In this document: piece after piece, positions 37,283-46,336 of the stretch
Numbering within the stretch: the first letter of the stretch is position 1
Layout of the letters: every line of letters begins with the position of its first letter
Assembly (NCBI RefSeq): GCF_024347495.1
Contig: NZ_AP025491.1
Span: 1,116,001-1,180,000, forward strand
Origin: Vibrio gallaecicus
GTDB taxonomy: Bacteria > Pseudomonadota > Gammaproteobacteria > Enterobacterales > Vibrionaceae
Direction of reading: 5' to 3'
Length of the DNA: 64,000 nucleotides
Notes under the pieces: generated by a model
What the model saw: the letters and a program-made list of their open reading frames with translations, nothing else
Told to the model about the DNA's origin: nothing
Databases searched by the model: none
Position numbers and translations under genes: made by a program

Positions 37283-37747
37283 ATGAAAAAAATGACAGTC
37301 AGGCTTCTATGTGTAACGACCGCTTTACTGGGCGCTCAAGCGTTCAGTGCACAAGATATGAACCAAACAGATACAGGCACAATTCAAGTTGAGCAACGTC
37401 AGCACGCTTTTAAACAAATTGAGACTTTTGTCGACAAGGCAGATGACACTTTAAATGGTTCAGACACAGATTGGGCTGCATTGAGCTCAATCAGCCTCAA
37501 TTTAGCGAATCATAGCCAAGAATTAATGACAATTTTCCCTGCAGGGAGCCAAGAAGGAAGTAAAGCAAAAGACACAGTTTGGACAAAGCCAGAGAAGTTT
37601 AATCAGCTCATGAAGCAAATGAATGAGGGTTTTGCAAAGCTCCATCAAGCCAGCAAACGAAGCGACGTTTCACTGGCAGAGTTAGGGCTAGAGACCGCAC
37701 AAGATACCTGTAAAAGTTGCCATCGTTCTTATCGTTCACGTTGGTAA
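37283..37747 (+). CDS. Cytochrome c' (periplasmic)
   Basis: 154 residues. The signal peptide ends around QAFSA (about 22). A four-helix-bundle cytochrome c' pattern ends with the heme site CKSCHRSYR at the extreme C-terminus, as in cytochromes c' and c556. These bind NO and may protect against nitrosative stress. GTGAGGGTG precedes the ATG. It is divergent from the b561-type gene and is followed by two further exported or membrane protein genes at 53 and 31 bp. Confidence 0.9.
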   Translation: MKKMTVRLLCVTTALLGAQAFSAQDMNQTDTGTIQVEQRQHAFKQIETFVDKADDTLNGSDTDWAALSSISLNLANHSQELMTIFPAGSQEGSKAKDTVWTKPEKFNQLMKQMNEGFAKLHQASKRSDVSLAELGLETAQDTCKSCHRSYRSRW

Positions 37748-37799
37748 TCACAATAAACACAATAAACACAATCTAAGTCAGACCATTTAAGGAATTAAA

Positions 37800-38471
37800 A
37801 TGAAAACTATAAAACTCATAACCTCCATTACCACCATCCTTTTCTCTACCTTCGCGAGCGCTCAAGATTATGCCGTTGAACTAAAGTGGAATACCGAAGA
37901 TTTTCAGCAAGTACTCAATACAATGCCAGAGCAAAAAGCTGAGTTTAGAAAGCTAATAAACCAAGGCGAAATAAAAGATATGTATGTTTCACGCAGCGAA
38001 GTAGACGGTAACCCTGTTCAGCTGTTGCGCTTTGTTATTGCAGCCGATAGCGAACAGCAAGTACAAACTAAACTTGCTCATTTACCCTTGTATGAAAAAG
38101 ACTTAGTCAACATCAGTAAAATTACACTTCTAGGAGCTAAGTGGTTGGATAACACACCTAATTACAATAACTACGGTGTGACAATTACTTGGAAAAACGG
38201 TATTGAAGCGCTCGAAATAGACCGCGTACTGAACATTGATTTACAGCGAGTAGTCAGTCTTAACCAAGCTGGTTTGGTGACTTCCTCGTACATTGATACT
38301 CAAGATCTAGGTAATCATGTCACAAGACCTATCTACTCTGTTTCATTTATAGCGAAAGATGCACAACACGCAAAAGAGCTGAGCCATCAATTTGAAGCCG
38401 TTACATTAGGCTATGCAAATATCGATGTTCAGTACCTTGGTAAAAAGCTTTCTCTTACAAACATCCACTAA
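37800..38471 (+). CDS. Exported protein of unknown function
   Basis: 223 residues, signal peptide 1-21 ending ASAQD. Two similar halves each start with a beta strand and a helix: YAVELKWNTEDFQQVLNTMP and YGVTITWKNGIEALEIDRVL, suggesting a duplicated small alpha/beta domain of the muconolactone-isomerase/YciI kind. No catalytic residues can be assigned. It probably shares an operon with the cytochrome c' gene. Confidence 0.7.
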   Translation: MKTIKLITSITTILFSTFASAQDYAVELKWNTEDFQQVLNTMPEQKAEFRKLINQGEIKDMYVSRSEVDGNPVQLLRFVIAADSEQQVQTKLAHLPLYEKDLVNISKITLLGAKWLDNTPNYNNYGVTITWKNGIEALEIDRVLNIDLQRVVSLNQAGLVTSSYIDTQDLGNHVTRPIYSVSFIAKDAQHAKELSHQFEAVTLGYANIDVQYLGKKLSLTNIH

Positions 38472-38501
38472 CCGATTCTGAAGTAATAGAGAAGCATAAA
38501 T

Positions 38502-38981
38502 ATGAATAGAAAAGTGATCAGATTCCTTAATGAAATCGGCACCATTATGTATGTGGGTGGCATCTTGTCTCATATCGTAATAGGTGCGACTTTGGGGCAT
38601 GAAACAGCATTAATGGCTTATCATGTTGGAATGTATAAGGAGTTAAGCGCTTATATTTTAATTTTACCAGGCTTAGGGCTAAAGCTATTCGCAGATTTAT
38701 ATGACTATTATTCATCTCAGCAAAAACCTACGTGGCTCAAATTAAAACTCCTTATGCTAACTATTCTAAGCATTAATGCTTTTGCTTTTCTTGTTCCCAT
38801 GATGCCTGAACTGGTTGCTCTGGCAAAAGCATCCATCCCACAAGGTGAAGTTAGCCAAGCCTACTTAGAAAAGGCAAAAATTGAACAATGGATAGGCATG
38901 TCCAATGCACTCCCACTTCTGGCAGAGTTACTGCTTGGTTCATTTAAAAGCAGCTTGATTAAGAACAGGACAACGTCATAA
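38502..38981 (+). CDS. Four-helix membrane protein of unknown function
   Basis: 159 residues with about four hydrophobic segments (16-33, 48-66, 84-104, 132-147). His residues at HIVIGATLGHE and YHVGMYKE could bind heme, which would fit the cytochrome neighbourhood, but that is inference. It follows the exported protein gene by 30 bp and a hairpin follows it. Confidence 0.65.
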   Translation: MNRKVIRFLNEIGTIMYVGGILSHIVIGATLGHETALMAYHVGMYKELSAYILILPGLGLKLFADLYDYYSSQQKPTWLKLKLLMLTILSINAFAFLVPMMPELVALAKASIPQGEVSQAYLEKAKIEQWIGMSNALPLLAELLLGSFKSSLIKNRTTS

Positions 38982-39008
38982 AGACTAAGAGAGCAGTAGA
39001 AAGGATTA

Positions 39009-39052
39009 AACATAGCTTTAGGTCACATATAAAAACAACCTAAAGCTATGTT
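39009..39052 (+). terminator. Long-stem hairpin after the membrane-protein gene
   Basis: A 15-bp perfect stem, AACATAGCTTTAGGT and its complement, with a 14-base loop, lies 28 bp after the stop. No T-tract follows, so intrinsic termination is doubtful; it could stabilise the 3' end. Confidence 0.45.
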
Positions 39053-39245
39053 CAAAAAGAACTATTGAACCTTAATCGAGAATGAAACCTCACTTCATTT
39101 ACACTGCTAATAGGATACTGTTTAAGCGTGACCTTTTTAATAGCTCGCTAAATCATGAATTGTTCCATTTTCACATCAATAGCATGATTTAATTGACCAA
39201 AAGGTATATACATAATGATGTGTAATCTAACGTATGAAATAGTCT

Positions 39246-40577
39246 ATGACGCTCAAAGAAATCCTTCAAATTCGTAATGTTCGCTACTTCTTAATGTTCC
39301 GAAGTAGCTACTTTGCGCGGTTCTATTACCCTATATTTACCTTGCTCTATTTAGACTATGGCTTAACTCTTTCGCAATTTGCCATGCTTAATGTCGTTTG
39401 GGCGGCAACCATAGTGCTAGCTGAAGTACCATCAGGTGCCTTCGCTGATACCTTAGGGCGTAAAAAGCTCGTTGTTTTATCTTCGATTGTCATGTTTATT
39501 GAAATCGCAATGATTGCAGTCGTCCCCACTGAAGATCCCAACCTGGTATTCATAGTGTTTTTGATCAACCGAATATTAAGTGGCTTGGCAATGGCATTAG
39601 CAAGTGGCGCAGATGAAGCTCTTGCTTACGACACGTTAAAAGAACAAGGCAAAGAGGAATTGTGGCCCAGAGTTTTACAAATCCAACTTCGAGTTGCTTC
39701 AACTGTTGGGATATTTGTCACTCTAATAGGCGCGGCAATGTACGATGTTAACTTTATGGCTAACCTCTACCATATACTTGGGTTAGCGAAACCAGAAAAT
39801 ACCCAAGATCTAATGCGTATTCCTGTCTATGCCACTCTATTTGTTGCAATGATTGCCATTTACTCTGCGATAAGCATGAGGGAACAAAAGAAAGTATTGC
39901 CAAGCAATCAAACCAAACTCGCAACCACTCTCACAAGCCTGAAGTTAACAGCAACCACCGCTAAGTGGGTCATCGCAACCCCTTACGTGTTCTTCATATT
40001 GCTTTACTACAGCCTATTCGAACATACCTCGCGGATGTTTTTAACAATGAACAGCCAATACTACCTCGCCATTGATATACCGATTATCTACTTCGGCTTT
40101 ATTGGCGCAGGGATAAGTTTACTTAAAATTATATTGGCAGGCCAAAGCCGAATATTAGCGGAAAGTATGGCGCCCAAAACATTCATAGCTTTAATGGGCA
40201 TAGCGACAATGGCTACTTATTACTGGATTAGTTTAGGTTGGTCTATTTACGGCGTAATACCGGCTTTGATATTAATATTCATCATCATGACCATGAATAT
40301 TTTCATTAGTTATCACTTAAATAAAAAGACCGAATCACACAATAGAGCGACTGTATTAAGTTTCAAAGGCCTGATGTTTAATCTTGGATACGGCATAATA
40401 GGAATTTTGTATGCTTACTACTACAAGCTGGTATCACAGAACTACACTTCAGAAGAAATAGAACAAAACATTGATTTCTTAGCGTCGCTTTCTTCATTTT
40501 TCTATTACTTCACGTTTTTGTTCCTATCAATCAGTGCCGTTTTTTATTTTAGGAATAAAAGGAAAGCTATTTTTTAA
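39246..40577 (+). CDS. Major facilitator superfamily transporter
   Basis: 443 residues, about 12 helices. The MFS motif A is clear: GAFADTLGRKKLVVLSS in the loop between helices 2 and 3, with the acidic/Arg pair. The central loop is at about 205-235. Substrate unknown; similar proteins are annotated as drug or sugar exporters. There is no accompanying regulator. Confidence 0.88.
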   Translation: MTLKEILQIRNVRYFLMFRSSYFARFYYPIFTLLYLDYGLTLSQFAMLNVVWAATIVLAEVPSGAFADTLGRKKLVVLSSIVMFIEIAMIAVVPTEDPNLVFIVFLINRILSGLAMALASGADEALAYDTLKEQGKEELWPRVLQIQLRVASTVGIFVTLIGAAMYDVNFMANLYHILGLAKPENTQDLMRIPVYATLFVAMIAIYSAISMREQKKVLPSNQTKLATTLTSLKLTATTAKWVIATPYVFFILLYYSLFEHTSRMFLTMNSQYYLAIDIPIIYFGFIGAGISLLKIILAGQSRILAESMAPKTFIALMGIATMATYYWISLGWSIYGVIPALILIFIIMTMNIFISYHLNKKTESHNRATVLSFKGLMFNLGYGIIGILYAYYYKLVSQNYTSEEIEQNIDFLASLSSFFYYFTFLFLSISAVFYFRNKRKAIF

Positions 40578-40658
40578 GTCTTAAGCCAGCTAAGCGTTAA
40601 CAAAATCTCACCACAGCATGATAAATAGCCGTCAGACAACGGCTATTTCGGGAAGCAT

Positions 40659-41477
40659 CTAACCCTGTTCAGACAATTCAGCCGCGGTATCAACAAAAAT
40701 ACCTTGAATGTCTTTTGCTTCACGCTCTGTTTGTCCGCCATGTTTTAAAAATGCAGATATAATAGCGGCTGTTTTTTGCTCTTTAGCACGTTCTAAAAAG
40801 TAACGTAACTCTAGCTCTGCACCCGCGCCTTCATCTTTAATTGATGTTGCAATGATCTCTTTGTACATCACAATATCACGCACTTCTAATGTGCTAATCA
40901 CACCTAAAGTCATCGCTAAAAAGTTATCCATTTCCGCTTTAGGTACAAATTGAGTAATGATGTTTAGGTTCTCAGCTTGTTGTGCTGTGAAATCGTTACC
41001 CACCAGTAGAGCTTGTAATGCTTTGTTTTTGCCCATTCTTCTTGCGAACTGAACAGCACCTTGTCCGCCAGTCGGAATATTTACGTGAATTTCTGGTTGA
41101 GCAAACGCTGCATTCTCGGTGCCGTAAGCAAGGTCACACGCCATAACAAATTCATTGCCGCCCCCACGAGCTACGCCATCAACCAAAGCAACAGACACTT
41201 GTTTCATCGCCTTGATGTTCATGATCATGTGGTTGAACTCAATTGACGCTGCTTGACCACCTTGCGTGCCGTTAATCACGTTCAGATCAAGATGCGCTAA
41301 GAAGAAGGTTTCGTGCATTGATTTAAACACCACCACTTTAGTATCTCGGTCATCTTTTAAAGAAAGTACATATTCATTAATTTCGTTGATTAGATTAATG
41401 GTTAATACATTCACTGGTGGGTTGTTGATAGCAACCGTTGCGATACCATTTTGATTAGTGATTGATAATGTTTTCAT
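40659..41477 (-). CDS. Enoyl-CoA hydratase/isomerase family protein
   Basis: 272 residues. Crotonase fold: NPPVNVLTINLINEI at the start, VDGVARGGGNEFVMACDLAYG at the oxyanion hole and PEIHVNIPTGGQGAVQFARRMG following. The usual ADLxxM loop is replaced by LAHLDLNVI, so the reaction may differ from enoyl-CoA hydration. A LysR gene diverges from it across 178 bp with an inverted-repeat site, the classic arrangement for LysR control of a single target gene. Confidence 0.86.
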   Translation of the reverse strand: MKTLSITNQNGIATVAINNPPVNVLTINLINEINEYVLSLKDDRDTKVVVFKSMHETFFLAHLDLNVINGTQGGQAASIEFNHMIMNIKAMKQVSVALVDGVARGGGNEFVMACDLAYGTENAAFAQPEIHVNIPTGGQGAVQFARRMGKNKALQALLVGNDFTAQQAENLNIITQFVPKAEMDNFLAMTLGVISTLEVRDIVMYKEIIATSIKDEGAGAELELRYFLERAKEQKTAAIISAFLKHGGQTEREAKDIQGIFVDTAAELSEQG

Positions 41478-41593
41478 AATGTACTTCCTCTAAATCGCCT
41501 ATTGGCTAGTTAAATATAGTGATGTTGAGAGGGTGTCCTCTCCGTCAGTGAGATAACTATAAGCAATCTATTAGGTGAGAAAAATACCGTTAA

Positions 41594-41612
41594 TAGCATA
41601 AGATTGATGCTA
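41594..41612. promoter_or_regulatory. Candidate LysR operator
   Basis: TAGCAT-N7-ATGCTA, a 19-bp inverted repeat, lies 43 bp before the lysR ATG in the divergent gap. LysR sites are interrupted dyads of this sort. Confidence 0.5.
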
Positions 41613-41655
41613 AAATTGCACCAATGCTGTTTTTATTTATTCTCATGAGGTTCAA

Positions 41656-42609
41656 ATGGATTTTTCTAATCGATTACTTTTATTGCTCGAAGTTACTGAA
41701 CTTGGCTCTTTTACTAATGTTGCCGTGCAAAAGAACCTTGATCGCTCTGTTATTTCAAAGCAGATAAGTCGTTTAGAAGAAGAGTTAGGTGTCCGCTTAC
41801 TTAACCGCACCACGCGCTCGTTATCGTTAACAGCAGCAGGTAATGAAATGGTGAGCCAAGCAAAACTGTTACGTGACTTACTTAATAACACCCACCGTTT
41901 AGCGCAGAACTACCATTCAGAGCCAAGAGGGATATTACGAATTACGAGTTCAATGATGTTTGGCCGTCAATACGTTCAAGATGCGATCTCTGTTTTTCAG
42001 AAGCAATATCCAGATGTGAAATGCGAGCTGAGATTAGAAGATAGAGTGGTGGATATTGTGCAAGAGGGTTTTGATATTGGCTTTCGTATTGGCAAACCAA
42101 AGAACTCCAGTTTGATCTCTCGTAAGATTGCCAGAAGCCGCTTACTTATTGTAGCTTCACCTGATTTCATTCAACAGCATGGGAAAATAGAGACGATTGA
42201 AAAGCTAGAATCTCTGCCAGCTACGATTTACTCGGCTCCCGGTTTATTCATAGATAAATTTAGTTATCTTGATGAGAACAATATGGAACAGCAATTTCAA
42301 CTTAATGCCGCTTATAAAGTGAATGATGTTGAGATGGTAGTAAAAAGCGCGGTGGCGGGTAATACGCTTGCTGTGGTCACTGCCCAAATGATTGAGAATG
42401 AAATCATCGACGGAAAGCTTATACCGATAATGACGCATTTGAATCTTGAAGATTTCGGCACTTTTTACGCCGTATACCCGCACCGAGATGCACCCATTAA
42501 AACTAAGCTATTTATTGATGTTTTAAAGTCAATTATCGGAGAGGGTTCCCCTGTTTGGGAGAAAAATATACCAAATTTTGAACAACTTTATTCCGCGAGA
42601 AGTGATTAA
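41656..42609 (+). CDS. LysR-family regulator, divergent from enoyl-CoA hydratase
   Basis: 317 residues. HTH: FTNVAVQKNLDRSVISKQISRLEEELGVRLL at about 18-48, then the effector domain from about residue 90 (GILRITSSMMFGRQYV). GAGGT precedes the ATG. It most likely controls the divergent hydratase and itself. Inducer unknown, perhaps an acyl-CoA or aromatic acid. Confidence 0.9.
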   Translation: MDFSNRLLLLLEVTELGSFTNVAVQKNLDRSVISKQISRLEEELGVRLLNRTTRSLSLTAAGNEMVSQAKLLRDLLNNTHRLAQNYHSEPRGILRITSSMMFGRQYVQDAISVFQKQYPDVKCELRLEDRVVDIVQEGFDIGFRIGKPKNSSLISRKIARSRLLIVASPDFIQQHGKIETIEKLESLPATIYSAPGLFIDKFSYLDENNMEQQFQLNAAYKVNDVEMVVKSAVAGNTLAVVTAQMIENEIIDGKLIPIMTHLNLEDFGTFYAVYPHRDAPIKTKLFIDVLKSIIGEGSPVWEKNIPNFEQLYSARSD

Positions 42610-42658
42610 CAACTGAAATATGCAGTACTGCCCCGAAGAAGAGGTTCACTTGCAATTA

Positions 42659-42706
42659 AATAGTTATCCAACGCAGTAGTTATCTAACAAAGTAGCTATC
42701 CAACGC
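42659..42706. repeat. 16-bp imperfect tandem repeat, three copies
   Basis: Units AATAGTTATCCAACGC, AGTAGTTATCTAACAA and AGTAGCTATCCAACGC lie between the convergent lysR and benE genes. Non-coding. Confidence 0.75.
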
Positions 42707-42746
42707 TTATTTCGTATTAACTGTTCATAGTTTTAGGCGGTACCTG

Positions 42747-43937
42747 TTATTGAGTCGACGAAGTGTCTTTTACTTTTATCTCGCTAACCTTGTGATGGTA
42801 TAGCCAATAGCAAACCATCCCTATACATAGTCCCCAAAAAGCACTGCCTATCCCCAGTAAATTGACACCAGAGGCTGTGACTAGAAATGTAAACAGTGCT
42901 GGCTCGCGGCATTGGCTATCAGCCGTAGATACCGCTAAACAGTTCATTAAGGTCGGCATCACCGCAAGACCAGCAATAGCAATAACAACCTCCTCAGGAA
43001 CCGAACTAAATAAAGAAACAAATGACATCCCCATCACCCCTGCTAAAAGGTAAAACACACCCATAAAAATTCCTGCTATGTAGCGTGTCTTAGGATTTTC
43101 ATCCGCATTTGGTCCCATGCAAATTGCGCCAGTTATCGCCGCAAGGTTAAAAGCAAAGCCACCAAATGGCGCTAACAATAGACCTGTAACGCCTGTTGTT
43201 GTGATAATTTTAGACGAACCAACTTGGTAGCCATTCGCTTTCAATACAGCAAATCCCGGTAAATTCTGAGAAGCCATAGTAACGATAAACAGCGGTATCC
43301 CAACACTCACCAATGAGAAAAAATCGAAATCTGGAGCGATAAATACGGGAACGGTTAAGCCCATCGTCACTGCACTTACATCTAGCTTTCCCATCCCGAT
43401 ACACATTATTAAAGCGACGATGAAAATACTGGGGATCAATAAGTTTCCAAGCCGAACCCTTGCAACCATATAAATGGCCAGCATAACAAAGATAATTAGT
43501 CCCTCTTCCATGACCGATGTGAACAAGCCCAATCCGAATTGCAGTAAAATACCCGCTAACATTGCCGATGCTATCGACGTTGGCATCTGTTTAAGCACCC
43601 TTTCGAATATTCCTGCCACACCGACTAACGTAATTAACAAAGAACTAAACAAGAACACGGCAACTGCCTGATTCATTGTCAGCCCCTCAAGCGATGTAAT
43701 TAACAATGCCGCGCCAGGAGTGGACCACGCTGTAACGATAGGCTTCTTGTAGTGTAACGAGAGCAATATAGTGGTTATTCCCATACCAACCCCTAACGCC
43801 CAAAACCATGAAGCGACCTGCTCGTTGGTTGAGCCAGCACTCATCGCAGCTTGAAAAATTATCGCAGCAGCACTCGCATAGCCTATAAACACCGCAATAA
43901 AGCCGGTACTGATATGGGAAAATTTTATCTTCATCAT
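42747..43937 (-). CDS. benE: BenE-family benzoate:H+ symporter-like transporter
   Basis: 396 residues, 11-12 helices. YASAAAIIFQAAMSAGSTNEQVASW near the start and ITGAICMGPNADENPKTRY are typical of the BenE family, which imports benzoate or related acids. E. coli YdcO is a homologue next to the XRE-cupin regulator YdcN. The same partnership occurs here in divergent form. No benzoate catabolic genes are near, so substrate is uncertain. Confidence 0.88.
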   Translation of the reverse strand: MMKIKFSHISTGFIAVFIGYASAAAIIFQAAMSAGSTNEQVASWFWALGVGMGITTILLSLHYKKPIVTAWSTPGAALLITSLEGLTMNQAVAVFLFSSLLITLVGVAGIFERVLKQMPTSIASAMLAGILLQFGLGLFTSVMEEGLIIFVMLAIYMVARVRLGNLLIPSIFIVALIMCIGMGKLDVSAVTMGLTVPVFIAPDFDFFSLVSVGIPLFIVTMASQNLPGFAVLKANGYQVGSSKIITTTGVTGLLLAPFGGFAFNLAAITGAICMGPNADENPKTRYIAGIFMGVFYLLAGVMGMSFVSLFSSVPEEVVIAIAGLAVMPTLMNCLAVSTADSQCREPALFTFLVTASGVNLLGIGSAFWGLCIGMVCYWLYHHKVSEIKVKDTSSTQ

Positions 43938-43953
43938 ATTAATTCATTCCTAT

Positions 43954-44003
43954 GTGCGTTATAACGTCCATACAAACAACTTAGCATTCGTGCGTTATAA
44001 CGT
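43954..44003. promoter_or_regulatory. Twin palindromic operators between benE and the XRE-cupin gene
   Basis: GTGCGTTATAACGT occurs identically at 43954-43967 and 43990-44003. The core CGTTATAACG is a perfect palindrome. The copies are 36 bp apart, upstream of both genes. They are the probable binding sites of the XRE-cupin regulator. Confidence 0.75.
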
Positions 44004-44026
44004 ACAAGTTATTTATTGAGAATAAT

Positions 44027-44587
44027 ATGCACAGAGAAATAAAAGTTGGCGATAATTTAAAGACCCTTCGTAAAGAAAAAGGGTGGAGTTTAGATAAAAC
44101 AGCGAAAGCCACCGGGGTTAGTAAAGCTATGCTTGGGCAGATCGAGCGGGGAGAATCGAGCCCGACGGTAGCAAAACTATGGCAAATAGCGTCGGGGTTC
44201 GAGGTGTCATTTTCTAGCTTTATCACTGGCACTTCTAACAATGAGCTCACCAGTATGTTCCGAGATGCAAATGAGCTAAGGCGTGAAGAGTACAATACTG
44301 GTTTCTTCGTAAGCTTGTTATTTCCCTTTGAACGGGCGCTCGGATTTGAGATATTCGAGCTAACCCTCGCGCCCAATTATCAGCACGAGTCTGACCCGCA
44401 TAACATAGGCGTAACTGAACACATCCTCTGTATTTCTGGTGAAATGTCGGTACTGTTTGATGATGAATGGCATACATTACGTGCAGGGCAAGCTGTACGC
44501 TTCAGTGCTAACCAAATACATGGCTACAAGAACATTGGAAAGGAAAATGCCGTGTTTCATGATGTTATCCACTACCCTGAAAAGTAA
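44027..44587 (+). CDS. XRE-family regulator with cupin domain (YdcN/SutR-like)
   Basis: 186 residues. HTH of the Cro/CI type covers about 7-62 (GWSLDKTAKATGVSKAMLGQ, IERGESSPTVAKLW). A cupin domain covers about 110-180 (EHILCISGEMSVLFDDEWHT). This is the layout of E. coli YdcN/SutR, which sits beside the benE homologue ydcO. It probably represses or activates benE through the twin operators. Confidence 0.9.
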   Translation: MHREIKVGDNLKTLRKEKGWSLDKTAKATGVSKAMLGQIERGESSPTVAKLWQIASGFEVSFSSFITGTSNNELTSMFRDANELRREEYNTGFFVSLLFPFERALGFEIFELTLAPNYQHESDPHNIGVTEHILCISGEMSVLFDDEWHTLRAGQAVRFSANQIHGYKNIGKENAVFHDVIHYPEK

Positions 44588-44646
44588 GCAAAGACTCAGA
44601 TATTGCTTCTTGCAATATAAAGCGCCTTCCTTACCCCGAAAACAAA

Positions 44647-44669
44647 AAAGCGAGCACTAGGCTCGCTTT
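44647..44669. terminator. Bidirectional terminator between the XRE-cupin gene and ackA
   Basis: Stem AAAGCGAGC/GCTCGCTTT with an ACTAG loop; A-rich on the left, CTAATAA on the right. It separates convergent genes. Confidence 0.75.
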
Positions 44670-44694
44670 CTAATAATGTTAATTACCGCTTAGG

Positions 44695-45888
44695 TTACAG
44701 TAGCTCTACCGACTGTTGAGCAATTACAAATTCTTCGTTGGTTGGGATAACCATAGCCACAGCACCTAGAAGCTCTGATTTAGCTACAATGCCAGATGCG
44801 CCAAATCGTGCGTCTGCATTGGCTTTTTCATCTTCAACAAAGCCAAGTAACTTAAGGTTACGCAGTATTTCACTACGGATCGGTAATGAGTTTTCACCGA
44901 TACCACCAGTAAAGATAACTGCATCAAGATGGTCTAATGGGATCATGTAAGAACCAATATATTTAGCCACACGGTAAGTGAAGACTTCAAATGCAAGCTT
45001 AGCACCTTCATGCCCTTCTTCCATCGCTTCTAGCACGCCACGAGCGTCAGAAGTGATACCAGATACACCAAGGAAGCCAGATTTCTTATTCAAAGCATCA
45101 AATACTTTTTCTTGGCTCCAACCTTTCTTCATTAAGAATTCGATGATGCCTGGATCTAAGTCACCACAGCGAGTACCCATCATCAAACCAGATAGAGGAG
45201 TGAAACCCATAGAGGTATCGACACTTTGACCATTGCTAATAGCACATACTGAAGCACCGTTACCAAGGTGAACTGAAATGAAGCTCGATTTTTCAACTAG
45301 CTTGTTAAGCATTTTTGCAGCTTCACGGCTTACAAAGTAATGGCTTGTACCATGGAAACCGTAACGACGAATTCCATACTCAGTGTAAAGCTCATTCGAG
45401 ATAGCACCTGTAAATGCTTTTTCTGGCATTGTTTGGTGGAAAGCAGTATCAAATACAGCAAACTGAGGTAAAGACGGGAAAGCCGCCATAGCAGCACGAA
45501 TGCCAATAGCTCCTGCTGGATTATGCAGTGGTGCAAGATCGGCTAACTTTTCAATTTCAGCCGTTACTGTTTCAGTGATACGAACAGTTGAAGTAAATTT
45601 CTCGCCACCGTGAACAATTCGGTGACCAATAGCCACTAGGTCGGCAGTAAAGCCTAGTGAATCCATTAACGCTACAATTCGATTAATTGCATGCTGGTGG
45701 TGGTTGTCAGGTTGGTCAATCGACTCCTCAACTTTCTCACCGTTATGCTTCCAGCTAATTACTGCTTCTGGTAAGCCAAAACACTCCCCAAGACCACTGA
45801 CAATTGCATCACCGCTAACAGAGTCGATAACTGCGAATTTAAGAGAAGAACTACCAGAGTTGATAACCAGAACGAACGAATTAGACAT
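44695..45888 (-). CDS. ackA: Acetate kinase
   Basis: 397 residues, standard length. VLVINSGSSSLKFAV, IGHRIVHGGEKF, FHGTSHYFVSREA and GGIGENSLPIR are the ASKHA/acetokinase signatures. It interconverts acetate plus ATP and acetyl phosphate. No phosphotransacetylase gene is adjacent, unlike the usual ackA-pta operon, so this is probably a second copy. AGGATCC lies upstream of the ATG. Confidence 0.95.
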   Translation of the reverse strand: MSNSFVLVINSGSSSLKFAVIDSVSGDAIVSGLGECFGLPEAVISWKHNGEKVEESIDQPDNHHQHAINRIVALMDSLGFTADLVAIGHRIVHGGEKFTSTVRITETVTAEIEKLADLAPLHNPAGAIGIRAAMAAFPSLPQFAVFDTAFHQTMPEKAFTGAISNELYTEYGIRRYGFHGTSHYFVSREAAKMLNKLVEKSSFISVHLGNGASVCAISNGQSVDTSMGFTPLSGLMMGTRCGDLDPGIIEFLMKKGWSQEKVFDALNKKSGFLGVSGITSDARGVLEAMEEGHEGAKLAFEVFTYRVAKYIGSYMIPLDHLDAVIFTGGIGENSLPIRSEILRNLKLLGFVEDEKANADARFGASGIVAKSELLGAVAMVIPTNEEFVIAQQSVELL

Positions 45889-46336
45889 TGGATATGGATC
45901 CTGTTTCAGTACGAATTTAATGAAGTTTTCACTTCAATTTTAGTTATGTTCATTATTCAATAATTTTTGAATCTTTCAACTTTTGTTTTACTTAAAATCC
46001 ATTTATCCAGCATTTAACTTGATCTAAGTCATAAATTGTATTTATTCGACTAGGAAATTAAAAAATAGTTGAATGATTTATTCGAGTTTAATCAAAAGTG
46101 GGTGGGACTTTTAAAATTTATTTTAGAAGATAATTTATTGGCTCAAGTAAGAAAAAATAAGCGTGGCACTAGGAAAGTATTCGCTTTCATCGGTGTTATT
46201 ACCAAACAATTAACTACAGATACAAAAAAGCCGAGCAATCGCTCGGCTTTCAAATTCACTGTTTAGGCTATTCGCTTATAAGCATTTAGTTTATAAATAC
46301 TCAACTTGGAAGCTTCAACCTAAAGCTATAGGTTGA
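45889..46336. other. Intergenic region between ackA and deaD
   Basis: Holds the ackA promoter and, at the right, the deaD terminator. An open frame at 46069-46266 reads through that terminator and has no ribosome site; I do not call it. Confidence 0.5.
46222..46250 (-). terminator. Terminator of deaD
   Basis: Stem AAAGCCGAGC/GCTCGGCTTT with an AATC loop, followed on the minus strand by a T run (TTTTTTGTA), about 90 bp after the deaD stop. Confidence 0.85.

Noticed and set aside
46069..46266. 65-residue open frame on the plus strand
   Set aside because: It reads through the deaD terminator hairpin and has no ribosome site.
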